Source: Candidatus Thalassarchaeum sp. (GTDB lineage: Archaea > Thermoplasmatota > Poseidoniia > Poseidoniales > Thalassarchaeaceae). From it: a DNA stretch of 42,814 bases. Shown here in pieces: positions 15,536 through 23,300 of this stretch. Location of the stretch: assembly GCA_030748335.1 (NCBI GenBank), contig JASMMD010000009.1:1-42814 (forward strand), given 5' to 3'. A model generated the notes under the pieces. It was not told where the DNA came from. It searched no databases and saw nothing but the letters and a program-made list of their open reading frames with translations. Position 1 is the first letter of the stretch; each line of letters begins with the position of its first letter. The position numbers and the translations under genes are program-made.

Positions 15536-16365
15536 AACTGGTCACCTCTTCGAAGATGCTTGATCCTGAGACGCAGTAGATTGCTCCTACCGGTGTAGTG
15601 CCTTGAGAAGCCGTAACGCAGGAACAGGCCGCAGAAGAGCAACACGATGATTACTGCTGCGAACCCGAGCAGGCCGAGCCAGTGCGCTCTCAATCCGGCC
15701 CCCATCTCGTGAATGTCCACGCCATGCTCGGCTGCGGCCGGTGGCTCAATATCCCCGTTACCGGAGAATACAGTACGCGTACTACCGTCGTCAGCACCCT
15801 CTTCGATGGTGGTCGAGAGCCTGTTCCAGTTGTCTAGGGCACTGGGGGCCTGATCACCGTTGACTGAGTTACCTGCGAGCCAGATCGTGACGGCCCCAAC
15901 ACCCGTTGCAGGTGCGGTCCAGAGGACGTGCCACGACCTGTCCTCGGTCTGTGCTCCCGAGCTGGTGTGAGTTAGCCGGGATAGATCATCCTCCCAGTTC
16001 TGCACCATTGTTTCATACCCTTCCCCCGCACCTAGGGTCCCTGAACTGACCATCATCGAGAAACCGGCTGTGTTCGACGTGGTATCCGGATCAGGACCTC
16101 CTATCAACTGGATTGTGAGATCGTACTGTCCTCCTGCCTCGTAATGGTAGGGCAGGCCTTCGATGAGAACCGTGACTGAGTTGTCAGGCTCCTCGCTGTG
16201 GCAGGTGCACCCTGCTATGGAGACATCTCCTACCTCGTCCGCATTGCCTCCGATGCCGAGGTGAGATGCCTGCGTGCCTCCCGCTACGAGTAGGGCTATC
16301 ATCCCCAGTACGAAGACTCTCTGGGAGTATGCTTGAACCCTGCTCACACTAACCCCCCAAGGCAC
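15532..16365 (-). CDS. Exported, C-terminally anchored protein with a CxCH motif (choice-of-anchor V-like)
   Basis: About 277 residues: signal peptide ('VFVLGMIALLVAGGTQASH'), then 'AGCTCHSEEPDNSV', a beta domain with 'YHYEAGGQYDLTIQLIGGPD', and one C-terminal helix ('WLGLLGFAAVIIVLLFCGLFL') with a basic cytoplasmic tail. The Cys/His motif followed by this reeler-like beta domain matches proteins called choice-of-anchor V, which normally carry CxxCH; here it is Cys-Thr-Cys-His, one residue short of a c-haem site. It heads the operon, so it may sit where cytochrome c1 or f would. Start is uncertain: GTG 16365 fits a TATA box ~26 nt upstream, GTG 16347 follows GGGGGG, and GTG 16377 is the outermost. 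Confidence 0.72.
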   Translation of the reverse strand: MPWGVSVSRVQAYSQRVFVLGMIALLVAGGTQASHLGIGGNADEVGDVSIAGCTCHSEEPDNSVTVLIEGLPYHYEAGGQYDLTIQLIGGPDPDTTSNTAGFSMMVSSGTLGAGEGYETMVQNWEDDLSRLTHTSSGAQTEDRSWHVLWTAPATGVGAVTIWLAGNSVNGDQAPSALDNWNRLSTTIEEGADDGSTRTVFSGNGDIEPPAAAEHGVDIHEMGAGLRAHWLGLLGFAAVIIVLLFCGLFLRYGFSRHYTGRSNLLRLRIKHLRRGDQL

Positions 16366-16388
16366 GGACGAAGCCACCTAGAATAGGG

Positions 16389-16395
16389 ATATTAA
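16389..16395 (-). promoter_or_regulatory. TATA box of the cytochrome/HdrD operon
   Basis: Read on the minus strand, TTAATAT at 16395-16389 is the only AT-rich element upstream of the first gene of the operon. Transcription would start near 16366, next to the GTG at 16365. Confidence 0.45.
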
Positions 16396-16437
16396 CGTTC
16401 CAGTTTGCCCCTTTCACAAGGACTCGCATCCACTGCT

Positions 16438-16454
16438 CTAATGATTCTCATTAG
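16438..16454. promoter_or_regulatory. Perfect 7-3-7 palindrome, possible metal-regulator operator
   Basis: CTAATGA and TCATTAG flank a TTC spacer, a perfect inverted repeat in the 119-nt gap between the cytochrome/HdrD operon and the TPR/FtsZ-like genes. The sequence resembles iron-regulator boxes of the Fur/DtxR type (AATGAT...ATCATT). It is about 45 nt upstream of the operon's TATA box and about 43 nt upstream of the GTG of the TPR gene, so it could act on either side. A DtxR-family regulator is encoded at 34448-35104. Confidence 0.45.
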
Positions 16455-16496
16455 GAATTCGCGAAACCTCAAACGACAGCGCTGGTTGCGACCGTC

Positions 16497-16802
16497 GTGT
16501 CAGGGCCCCAATGGCGTAATGTCTACCGCCTCTCGGAGGAGCAGTTGAGGTTGCTCGAAGAGGCAGAGGGGTGTATGGAGATGCTTGACATCAACCAGGC
16601 TGAATCTATACTGTTGGCTCTTCTAGAGGAGGATTCGGACTGTGTGCCCGTGCTCAACAACCTCGGTCATATGTATGGCCGCTACCTATCCGAGTGGGAG
16701 GCCGCCATAGAGTACTACGACCGCGTCCTGCATATAGAGCCGGACAATGCATGGGCACGAGATGAGAGACGCAGATATCAACGCCTGCTGTCCTATGATT
16801 GA
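16497..16802 (+). CDS. Small TPR-repeat protein
   Basis: A 101-residue, mostly helical protein with tetratricopeptide features. The clearest repeat, 'VLNNLGHMYGRYLSEWEAAIEYYDRVLHIEPDN' region (about 52-84), shows the TPR pattern W/L-x2-L-G...Y...A...F/Y...A...P; an earlier degenerate repeat lies around 18-48. TPR proteins are scaffolds for protein binding; the partner is unknown. The GTG at 16497 is the only suitable start and has no ribosome site, so the mRNA may be leaderless. The FtsZ-like gene begins 37 nt downstream, so the two may form an operon. Confidence 0.7.
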   Translation: MSGPQWRNVYRLSEEQLRLLEEAEGCMEMLDINQAESILLALLEEDSDCVPVLNNLGHMYGRYLSEWEAAIEYYDRVLHIEPDNAWARDERRRYQRLLSYD

Positions 16803-16839
16803 GCACAATCTAAACGGCCCCTGCCACGAGGGGCGCCGC

Positions 16840-17745
16840 ATGGACGAAGGCTCGATTCTGGTTGTTGGCGTCGGGGGGGTCGGTTGCACCTGGGCCGAGA
16901 GGGCCCACAAGAGTTGCACCGAACTGGCCGATTTGCTGCTCATCGACGCCGATGAGACCTCGTTCGCTGGAGCGGCAACAGCTCACTGCCTGCACCTCGA
17001 TGCGGGTGGGGACGGACGGGGCACGGCAGCGCTTCCCGAGCTCGCGGCCCACCGACTCAGGGACGGCATCGGCTCCGTGGCCCCGTTGCTTGAGCGAGCG
17101 GAGCTTATACTCATGATGACGGGACTGGGAGGCGGGACAGGTTCCGGGGCCTCTGCCGAACTGGCCTTCTTGGCGCGAGAGAGCGACTGCCTAGTGATCA
17201 CTATTGCCGGGCTGCCCTTCGCCGAGCAGCCCTTGCGCTGCAACATCGCCGAGGCCGCCATGCCAGCGCTCGAGCAGAACTCCCATGTCTGCATCAGAGT
17301 CAGCATGGAAAGGCTCGCTTGGCAGGCCCGCCGCAGGGACGAGGATTGGAGGGCCGGCTCGGGTTGGATAGGGGAACTGGTCGAGGGGTTGGTAACCACA
17401 CTCGCGAAGGTGGGCAAGATAAACCTCGATCTGATGGATCTCAGGACCGTCATCAACAGGCCCGGCAACGCCACACTGATTGTCGGGACAGGGACCACAG
17501 ACAAACCGGAGCAGGTCGTGCGCGAGGCTCGCAAGTCGCCGTTATCCGACCTCACCGTGGATGGGGCCAGTGGCTGCATGATCCAGGTCGAGGGCGGACC
17601 TGACATGACCTTGTCCCACCTGAACGAGGTCACCGACGCTTTCGTCTCTTCCCTCGATCCCGACTGCCAGGTCATCATGGGAGCGAGGGCCAGTGACGAA
17701 ATGGTTGGCCGTATTAGGCTGGTAGCTGTGGTCAGCGGACTTTGA
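16840..17745 (+). CDS. Divergent FtsZ/tubulin-family GTPase
   Basis: A 301-residue protein with the FtsZ fold. The N-terminal nucleotide-binding loop is 'ILVVGVGGVG' (6-15), the tubulin signature 'GLGGGTGSG' is at 95-103, and the T7 catalytic loop 'GKINLDLMDLRTVI' (about 191-204) keeps N-x-D-x-x-D, so GTP hydrolysis on polymerisation is possible. The end 'VIMGARASDEMVGRIRLVAVVSGL' matches the last strand of FtsZ. It lacks any C-terminal tail for membrane-anchor partners and is shorter and more divergent than standard FtsZ (about 350-390), so a role other than main cell division is likely. The ATG at 16840 follows GAGGGG; upstream in-frame ATGs overlap the TPR gene. CetZ-like is less likely given the T7 loop. 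Confidence 0.8.
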   Translation: MDEGSILVVGVGGVGCTWAERAHKSCTELADLLLIDADETSFAGAATAHCLHLDAGGDGRGTAALPELAAHRLRDGIGSVAPLLERAELILMMTGLGGGTGSGASAELAFLARESDCLVITIAGLPFAEQPLRCNIAEAAMPALEQNSHVCIRVSMERLAWQARRRDEDWRAGSGWIGELVEGLVTTLAKVGKINLDLMDLRTVINRPGNATLIVGTGTTDKPEQVVREARKSPLSDLTVDGASGCMIQVEGGPDMTLSHLNEVTDAFVSSLDPDCQVIMGARASDEMVGRIRLVAVVSGL

Positions 17746-17779
17746 CCAATCCGATATAGGTGCACCTCGTCGTGCAGCC

Positions 17780-18076
17780 ATGGCAGGGCTGGGCAAGGCC
17801 GCTAGGGGTAAGCGCAGGTGGATAGGCCTGAGGATTCCCAACGGGGCGGCTAGCAGGGCTTCTTGTGAGGGACTTCTCAAGGCCGTGCTGGAAGGATTAC
17901 AATGGAAGATGTACGACCACAATCCCGGGCCCGACGGGTCGGCCACTGCAATAATTAGGGTCCCTCTATATGATTGCGAATCGGCCACTTCCAGAATCAA
18001 CTCAGAGGAGGGATGGCGCACGCTCACCAGATCGGGAAAAATCAAATTGGTTAGGGAGAGGCTCAAGGTCGATTAG
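17780..18076 (+). CDS. rnp2: RNase P protein component 2-like (Pop5/Rnp2)
   Basis: A 98-residue basic protein resembling archaeal Pop5, a subunit of RNase P that helps the RNA cleave 5' leaders from pre-tRNA. It has the small alpha/beta layout: 'RRWIGLRI' as the first strand, a helix ('EGLLKAVLEGL'), 'GSATAIIRVPLYDCESATSRIN' as strand plus helix, and the ending 'TRSGKIKLVRERLKV', matching the family's SGTIKKAR-type end. The N-terminus is rich in Lys/Arg. The match is by pattern and is not certain. The ATG at 17780 is 34 nt after the FtsZ-like stop, and the gene converges with the fusion gene at 18080. Confidence 0.6.
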   Translation: MAGLGKAARGKRRWIGLRIPNGAASRASCEGLLKAVLEGLQWKMYDHNPGPDGSATAIIRVPLYDCESATSRINSEEGWRTLTRSGKIKLVRERLKVD

Positions 18077-18079
18077 GCG

Positions 18080-19471
18080 CTACTGAACAGGTGCCCACTC
18101 CAGTCCTCCAACTGCACTGACCTCTCGTTCCTCTCCAGCAGTCTCGGTAAGCAAATGCCCTTCCGGACTCAATCCCACTGCTCTCAAACTCTCTCCTTCT
18201 AGACTGATATCGACTCCCCTAGAGAGTGATTTCGACAGAGCTCTCCAGGAAAGCGCAACCAATTCATCGTCATTGACGCATGGGACCAGTGGGTGATCCT
18301 CAAACAATGATGAGATGGAGGAATCGAGCAGCTTGAAGACCTGCATTGCTGACATCCCCTCTGTGTACTCATCCCATCCGGCCACAGGCTCGCCGTCCAC
18401 GCTCCCCTTGCTTCGGTTGAGTCCGATACCGACCCTGATACACCGATCCTCCGAACCGGCCTCTAGAAGGACACCGCCCAGTTTCCTGCCATCAGGGGTC
18501 ACTAGATCGTTGGGCCACTTGGCATGGCAATCGAGGGTATTCGAGATGGCCGCGCCGATTGCAGTCTGGATGAGCCCAGGGGAGTGCCTGTCTAAGCAGC
18601 TTCGCGGTAGGTTCCAAGTGCATGCCAGCCCTCCCTCCAGTGTCTCCCAAGAATTGCCCCCCCGGCCCCGGCCGGATGTCTGAGTTTGAGACAGTACCCT
18701 TTGCCAACCCCCCTCAGCTAGGCGCTTCGCCTCGTCCATCGTTGACTCGCACTCTTCCACCACCGTCACAGACTCCCCAGCCGCCGGCCTCCAGTAGCAC
18801 ATCACATCCAACCTCTCGTCACCGATCCTCATTCCGTCCAAGCACCTACATGACCAGCCGTCATCGATCCAGTCTAGGGGCATGCTCGGACTATCGGGAT
18901 CTGTCCTGTGGAGCATTACAACGAGGCACCCTTGGTCAATCGAGCCATCATGCATGAGGCCCAAGAGCCGATTCGACCATCCCTCGGGAACGTCGGACAC
19001 GGAGGCTTCTTCGATTGGCTCGAGCGTCGGAGAATCAAGTTCGGGAGGGCTCAGGTAGGGCAGGTTCCAGACCACGAGCGACACACCCTGTTGCAATCGC
19101 CAATCTGGTTCCCCAAGCCCCCCTTCATCCACGCTAACGAGATTCTCAAAACCTGCCCTCTCCACATTGCCCCTAGTCGCTGCTACGGCGAACGGGTTCA
19201 CATCGCAGGCACTGACATCCCAACCCATCGATGCCAGCAGTATGGATATCGCGCCACTACCGCAACCGATCTCGCTCGCGCTCCCTTGCGGACCCGACAG
19301 CCGAAGCAGTGCCCGGCCGAGCAATTCGGTGTCTTCACGAGGCGGGTAGACGGTGTGTGGCACCGTCAATTCCCATGGGCCAAAACCTCCAATCGCGAAC
19401 CGAGACGAGGTCGATTCGTCACTCGTTCCGGCAAGGCGTCGGCTTCGTGCGTCGACCATCTGAACCCACAC
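18080..19471 (-). CDS. Fusion: HemK/Mtq2-like methyltransferase + biotin--protein ligase
   Basis: A 463-residue two-domain enzyme. Residues 1-230 are a Rossmann methyltransferase of the PrmC/Mtq2 group, which methylate glutamine in release factors: 'VYPPREDTELLGRAL' (41-55), SAM motif 'EIGCGSGAISILLA' (67-80) and 'NLPY' (136-139) in place of NPPY. Residues about 235-463 are a BirA-type biotin ligase: 'SGRGRGGNSW' near 266 for biotinyl-AMP, 'AKWPNDL' near 317 and 'KLGGVLLEAG' with the catalytic Lys, plus a small C-terminal beta domain. There is no DNA-binding HTH, so it would be a pure ligase. Likely substrate: the carrier at 3036-3440. The GTG at 19471 lies 25 nt from a TATA box, suggesting a leaderless mRNA. 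Confidence 0.85.
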   Translation of the reverse strand: MWVQMVDARSRRLAGTSDESTSSRFAIGGFGPWELTVPHTVYPPREDTELLGRALLRLSGPQGSASEIGCGSGAISILLASMGWDVSACDVNPFAVAATRGNVERAGFENLVSVDEGGLGEPDWRLQQGVSLVVWNLPYLSPPELDSPTLEPIEEASVSDVPEGWSNRLLGLMHDGSIDQGCLVVMLHRTDPDSPSMPLDWIDDGWSCRCLDGMRIGDERLDVMCYWRPAAGESVTVVEECESTMDEAKRLAEGGWQRVLSQTQTSGRGRGGNSWETLEGGLACTWNLPRSCLDRHSPGLIQTAIGAAISNTLDCHAKWPNDLVTPDGRKLGGVLLEAGSEDRCIRVGIGLNRSKGSVDGEPVAGWDEYTEGMSAMQVFKLLDSSISSLFEDHPLVPCVNDDELVALSWRALSKSLSRGVDISLEGESLRAVGLSPEGHLLTETAGEEREVSAVGGLEWAPVQ

Positions 19472-19490
19472 TGCAGGTGGATTCTGAAAA

Positions 19491-19500
19491 CCTTTATTCG
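19491..19500 (-). promoter_or_regulatory. TATA box for the methyltransferase-biotin ligase gene
   Basis: On the minus strand CGAATAAAGG is centred about 25 nt before the GTG at 19471, the distance expected for a transcript starting at the start codon. Confidence 0.45.
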
Positions 19501-19631
19501 TACAGGCCTCCGACGTCAGAGTGGCATCTCCGCCCCCTTGGAGGAGTCACAGCGCCTCAGAGCGTAGCGGTGCTGTTACAGAAACGTTTTTCAACCCCCC
19601 TTCGGTCGGCTGGAGGCCCAGCACTTGCTAT

Positions 19632-19705
19632 GGGCCTGTAGCTTAGTCAGGTAGAGCATCCGGCTTTTAACCGGACGGCCGTGGGTTCGAATCCCATCAG
19701 GCCCG
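19632..19705 (+). tRNA. tRNA-Lys (anticodon UUU)
   Basis: A complete cloverleaf of 74 nt. The acceptor stem pairs GGGCCTG (19632-19638) with CAGGCCC (19698-19704); the anticodon stem is TCCGG/CCGGA around the loop CTTTTAA, giving anticodon UUU at 19666-19668; the T arm is GTGGG-TTCGAAT-CCCAT; the D arm contains TTAGTCAGGTAGA. The discriminator is G19705 and CCA is not encoded. There is no intron. It lies 49 nt upstream of rpoH, with no terminator between, so it may be cotranscribed with the RNA polymerase operon. Confidence 0.95.
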
Positions 19706-19754
19706 CCTGACAACGCCTCAGGCTTGCGGTTTTTGCTGAGCAGGGGGGCGTGAA

Positions 19755-20342
19755 ATGGCAGTGAAGAGTTCCACGAAAAAGCGTCTGATGGAACTCGGAA
19801 TCTCCGAGACCCACGCGCACCGGCTGGCCGACGATGCGAACATGGATGCAATCAAGCGCATGACGGTCGACCAGGTGGCAAAGAAGCTTGAGCTCGAGAC
19901 GGGCGATACTGATCTCGAGAATGTCATGGCAGTCATCAGGGAGCAGATGGCCACCCGCAAGAGGACGCGAACCGGTAGAATCACCATCTCTAGGAAGGCC
20001 CTGTTGGACGCGGATATCCCGACTGGTGACGACAGGTTCAACGTCCTCAACCACATACTGGTCCCGCATCATGAATTGGTGCCCGTGGACGAGGAGGAGT
20101 CTGCTCTGGCCCCGTGGGGTCTGTCTCAAGAGGGCCCTGACGGCACCACCCGTTTGGCCAAGGAACTGCTCCCAAAGATTCTGATTACGGACCCAGCCGT
20201 CCAAGCCATCAAGGAATCTGTCGAGGTTGGAGACGACGAACTTCCGGCCGGTTGGTTGGCCAACAGGGTCGTGAGGGTAGTTAGGTACAGCCGCTCAGCA
20301 GGATCCAGCACAGCATTCAGGCTGATAGTCGAGAGCGCATGA
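19755..20342 (+). CDS. rpoH: DNA-directed RNA polymerase subunit H (Rpo5) with extra N-terminal domain
   Basis: A 195-residue protein whose C-terminal ~85 residues are archaeal RpoH, the counterpart of the eukaryotic Rpb5 assembly domain: 'VLNHILVPHHELVPVDEEES', 'LLPKILITDPAVQAI', 'VVRVVRYSRSAGSSTAFRLIV'. Archaeal RpoH is normally only about 75-85 residues. The first ~75 residues are an added domain starting 'MAVKSSTKKRLMELGISE', followed by a basic linker ('ATRKRTRTGRITISRK'). That domain is clearly similar to the start of RpoA'' in the same operon. The ATG follows GGGGGGCGTGAA. It is the first protein gene of the RNA polymerase operon, with rpoB 9 nt downstream. Confidence 0.9.
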   Translation: MAVKSSTKKRLMELGISETHAHRLADDANMDAIKRMTVDQVAKKLELETGDTDLENVMAVIREQMATRKRTRTGRITISRKALLDADIPTGDDRFNVLNHILVPHHELVPVDEEESALAPWGLSQEGPDGTTRLAKELLPKILITDPAVQAIKESVEVGDDELPAGWLANRVVRVVRYSRSAGSSTAFRLIVESA

Positions 20343-20351
20343 GGTGATCAA

Positions 20352-23300
20352 ATGAAGGAGATAGTAGCGAGTTACTTCAAGCAGAGGAGTCTAGTCAACC
20401 ACCAGCTGATGTCTTACAACGACTGCATCCCCTCGGGTGACGGTCGCATCAGCAGGATGGAGAAGATAGTCCGCAGCATTCGAATCGGGACCGACGAACT
20501 GGTGGAGGACCTTCCGGGCGGAGAGGACGCCGGCGGCTGCATCAAACTAGACGTTCTCGACAAGGAAATCATCGTGCGCCTCAAGGGGATTAGGCTGGGG
20601 CGCCCGACAATCCGAGAGGCTAACGGCGCCGAGCACCCGGCCACACCTCTGGAATGCAGAATCCGGAAGCTGACTTACTTCTCTCCCGTGTACATGGACT
20701 TCCGCATCTACCGGGACGACATAGAGGGTCCATCCGAAGGCGGCCTAGGCTGGATCGAGGAGGAAGGCGTCCATATCGGCAACCTTCCGATTATGGTTCG
20801 CTCGGCACGATGCAATCTGCACTCGGACCATATCGACGAGAACAGGAAACTTTCTCCTCAGACCTCGGAAGAGGATGCTGAGTACTTGAACGAGCTACTC
20901 AGGAAATCGGGCGAGGACCCTCTCGACCCAGGCGGCTACTTCATCATCAACGGTACTGAACGCGTACTCATCTCGATGGAAGACCTCGCCCCCAACAGGG
21001 TCACGGTCGAGAAGAACAAGAAGTACGCGCACGAGACCGAAGTCGCCAAGATCTTCTCCCAGCGCGACGGTGTCCGCAAGCCCATCAACGTCGAGAAGCG
21101 ACGCGATGGAATGCTGATGGTGAAGATTCCAAGCGCCGGCACCACAGCGATTCCAGTCGTCCTGCTGATGCGAGCCTTGGGTATGGAGAACGATCAGGAG
21201 ATTTTCGCCTCAATCGCCGGTCCGGTTGAGGCAATGAAGTACACTGTAGCTAACCTCAATGACGTCAAGGACAATGATGAGTACGGCGTCGAGACGGAAG
21301 AGGAGGCGGTTGCCTGGTTGGAGAAGAAGTTCGCGGCCGGACAGCAGAAGGAGTACCGTGAGTCGAGGATACAGAACCTGCTGGACAAGGAACTACTCCC
21401 TCACCTTGGCTCGTCGGGAGAACATCGTGAGAAGAAGGCGATATTCCTCGGTCGCATTGTGAGACAGGTCCTTGAGATGGCGATTACCGATCGCGACCCG
21501 AACGACAAGGACCACTACGCCAACAAGCGCGTACGACTCGCAGGAGATTTGATGGAGGATCTGTTCCGAGTAAGCCTACAGCAATTGGCTAGAGACCTCA
21601 AGTACCAACTGGAGAGGCACCACAACCGAAAGCGGGAGTTGAAGATCAACTCCTGCCTCAGGCCCGACGTCCTCACTTCCAAGATTATGCACGCTCTAGC
21701 AACGGGCAATTGGGTAGGCGGCCGCTCCGGCGTCAGCCAGCTGCTGGACCGAACGACGTTCATCGCAGCCCTTTCTCACATGCGCAGGGTGACTAGCCCT
21801 CTAGTGCGCAGCCAGCCACACTTCGAGGCCCGCGACCTGCATCCGACCCACTGGGGCAGGCTTTGCCCCAACGAGACGCCCGAGGGTCAGAACTGCGGTC
21901 TGGTCAAGAACGCAGCACAGATGATCGACGTCGCCGAGGAGGTCTCGGAGGACGATGTGAAGGAACTGCTGTCGGAAGCCGGGGTCGACTCATCCCCCGT
22001 CCAGTGGGCCGACGGCTCGAGGATTCACGTCAACGGCGACATCTTCGGGCTGCACAAGAGGCCCGCGAAGTTGGTGGCCAGAATCAAGAGGAGCCGTCGC
22101 TCCGGCAGACTGAGGCCCGAGGTCTCCATACGTCACGATACCGCTAACAAAGACGTGTTCATCAACACCGACAGGGGCAGGGTACTGCGTCCTTTACTGG
22201 TCATCGAGCACGGTAGCCTGAACCTCACGAAACTCCACTTGGAAGGCCTGAGGTCTGGAGAATTGACCTTCTCGGACCTAGTGTCCTCTGGCGTGGTCGA
22301 GTGGGTGGATGCGGAAGAGGAGGAGGATCTGCTAATCGCCCCTCGCCCCTTCGACCTGCCTCAGGTCTCGCCCAAGCACGGCAGACCAATCAACCCGGCC
22401 AAGATAGAGTGGACCAACCTCGGGGAGCAGGAGATATCTGAGGCCAAGCTCAGGGCCGAGGTTCAACTCTCCAACGGCGATACCGTGTTTGAGGAGTTCA
22501 CGAGACCCCTGAACTACTACCAAGACAACATCGACTCCTTGAAGAGGAAGCAGTCCAAGGGCAACACCGTCCTGATTTACACTCACGTAGAAATCGACCC
22601 TCAACTGATTCTCGGTGTGTGCGCGTCACTAGTCCCTTACCCAGAGCACAACTCTACTCCGAGGGTTACCGGAGGAACGGCGATGGTCAAGCAGAGCCTT
22701 GGTCTTCCGAGTGCCAACTACAGGCTCCGTCCGGACACGCGTGCCCACATCATGCATTACCCTCAACAGTCTATAGTCGGCACGCGCGCGATGGAATCGA
22801 CCAACTTCAACAACAGGCCAGGCGGTCAGAACCTCGTCGTCGCCATCATGAGTCATCATGGGTACAACATGCAGGACGCCGTCATCATGAACCGCGCTTC
22901 AGTCGAACGCTCCCTAGCGCGTTCCGCCTTCGTCAGGACCTACAACGCCGAGAACAAGAGGTTCCCTGGTGGTCAGGAGGAGCGCATAGAGGTACCCGGA
23001 ACCGGACTCGACGAGATCAAGGGACTGAAGTCGTTCGACAGTTACTCTCACCTCGAGAGGGACGGCCTACCTGTTCCCGAAGAGTTCCTGTCTACTTTGG
23101 ACAAGTCGGATAGGGCTGTCTTAGTGGGCAAGACCAGTCCTCCGAGATTCCTCGAGGAGGCTCACGGCGCCTTCCTGCAGGCACAGGAGAGGAGAGAGTC
23201 GTCGATGCTGGTGAGACACGGCGAGGAGGGATGGGTCGACAATGTATTCGTGACCGAGTCACTCGATTCGGGACGTCTCGTCAGGATTACCCTGCGCACC

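Noticed and set aside
15532-16377. Calling the first operon protein a cytochrome c
   Set aside because: The motif is CxCH, not CxxCH, so haem c binding is not supported.
16983-17765. 260-codon minus-strand frame opposite the FtsZ-like gene
   Set aside because: Low-complexity Ser/Pro-rich translation typical of an antisense frame; the plus strand has intact FtsZ motifs.
18908-19567. 219-codon plus-strand frame opposite the methyltransferase domain
   Set aside because: The minus strand has clear SAM-methyltransferase motifs; this frame has no family pattern.
19591-19851. Minus-strand frame containing 'GPDGIRTHG', often annotated as a protein
   Set aside because: It is the reverse translation of the tRNA-Lys gene, a well-known false gene.
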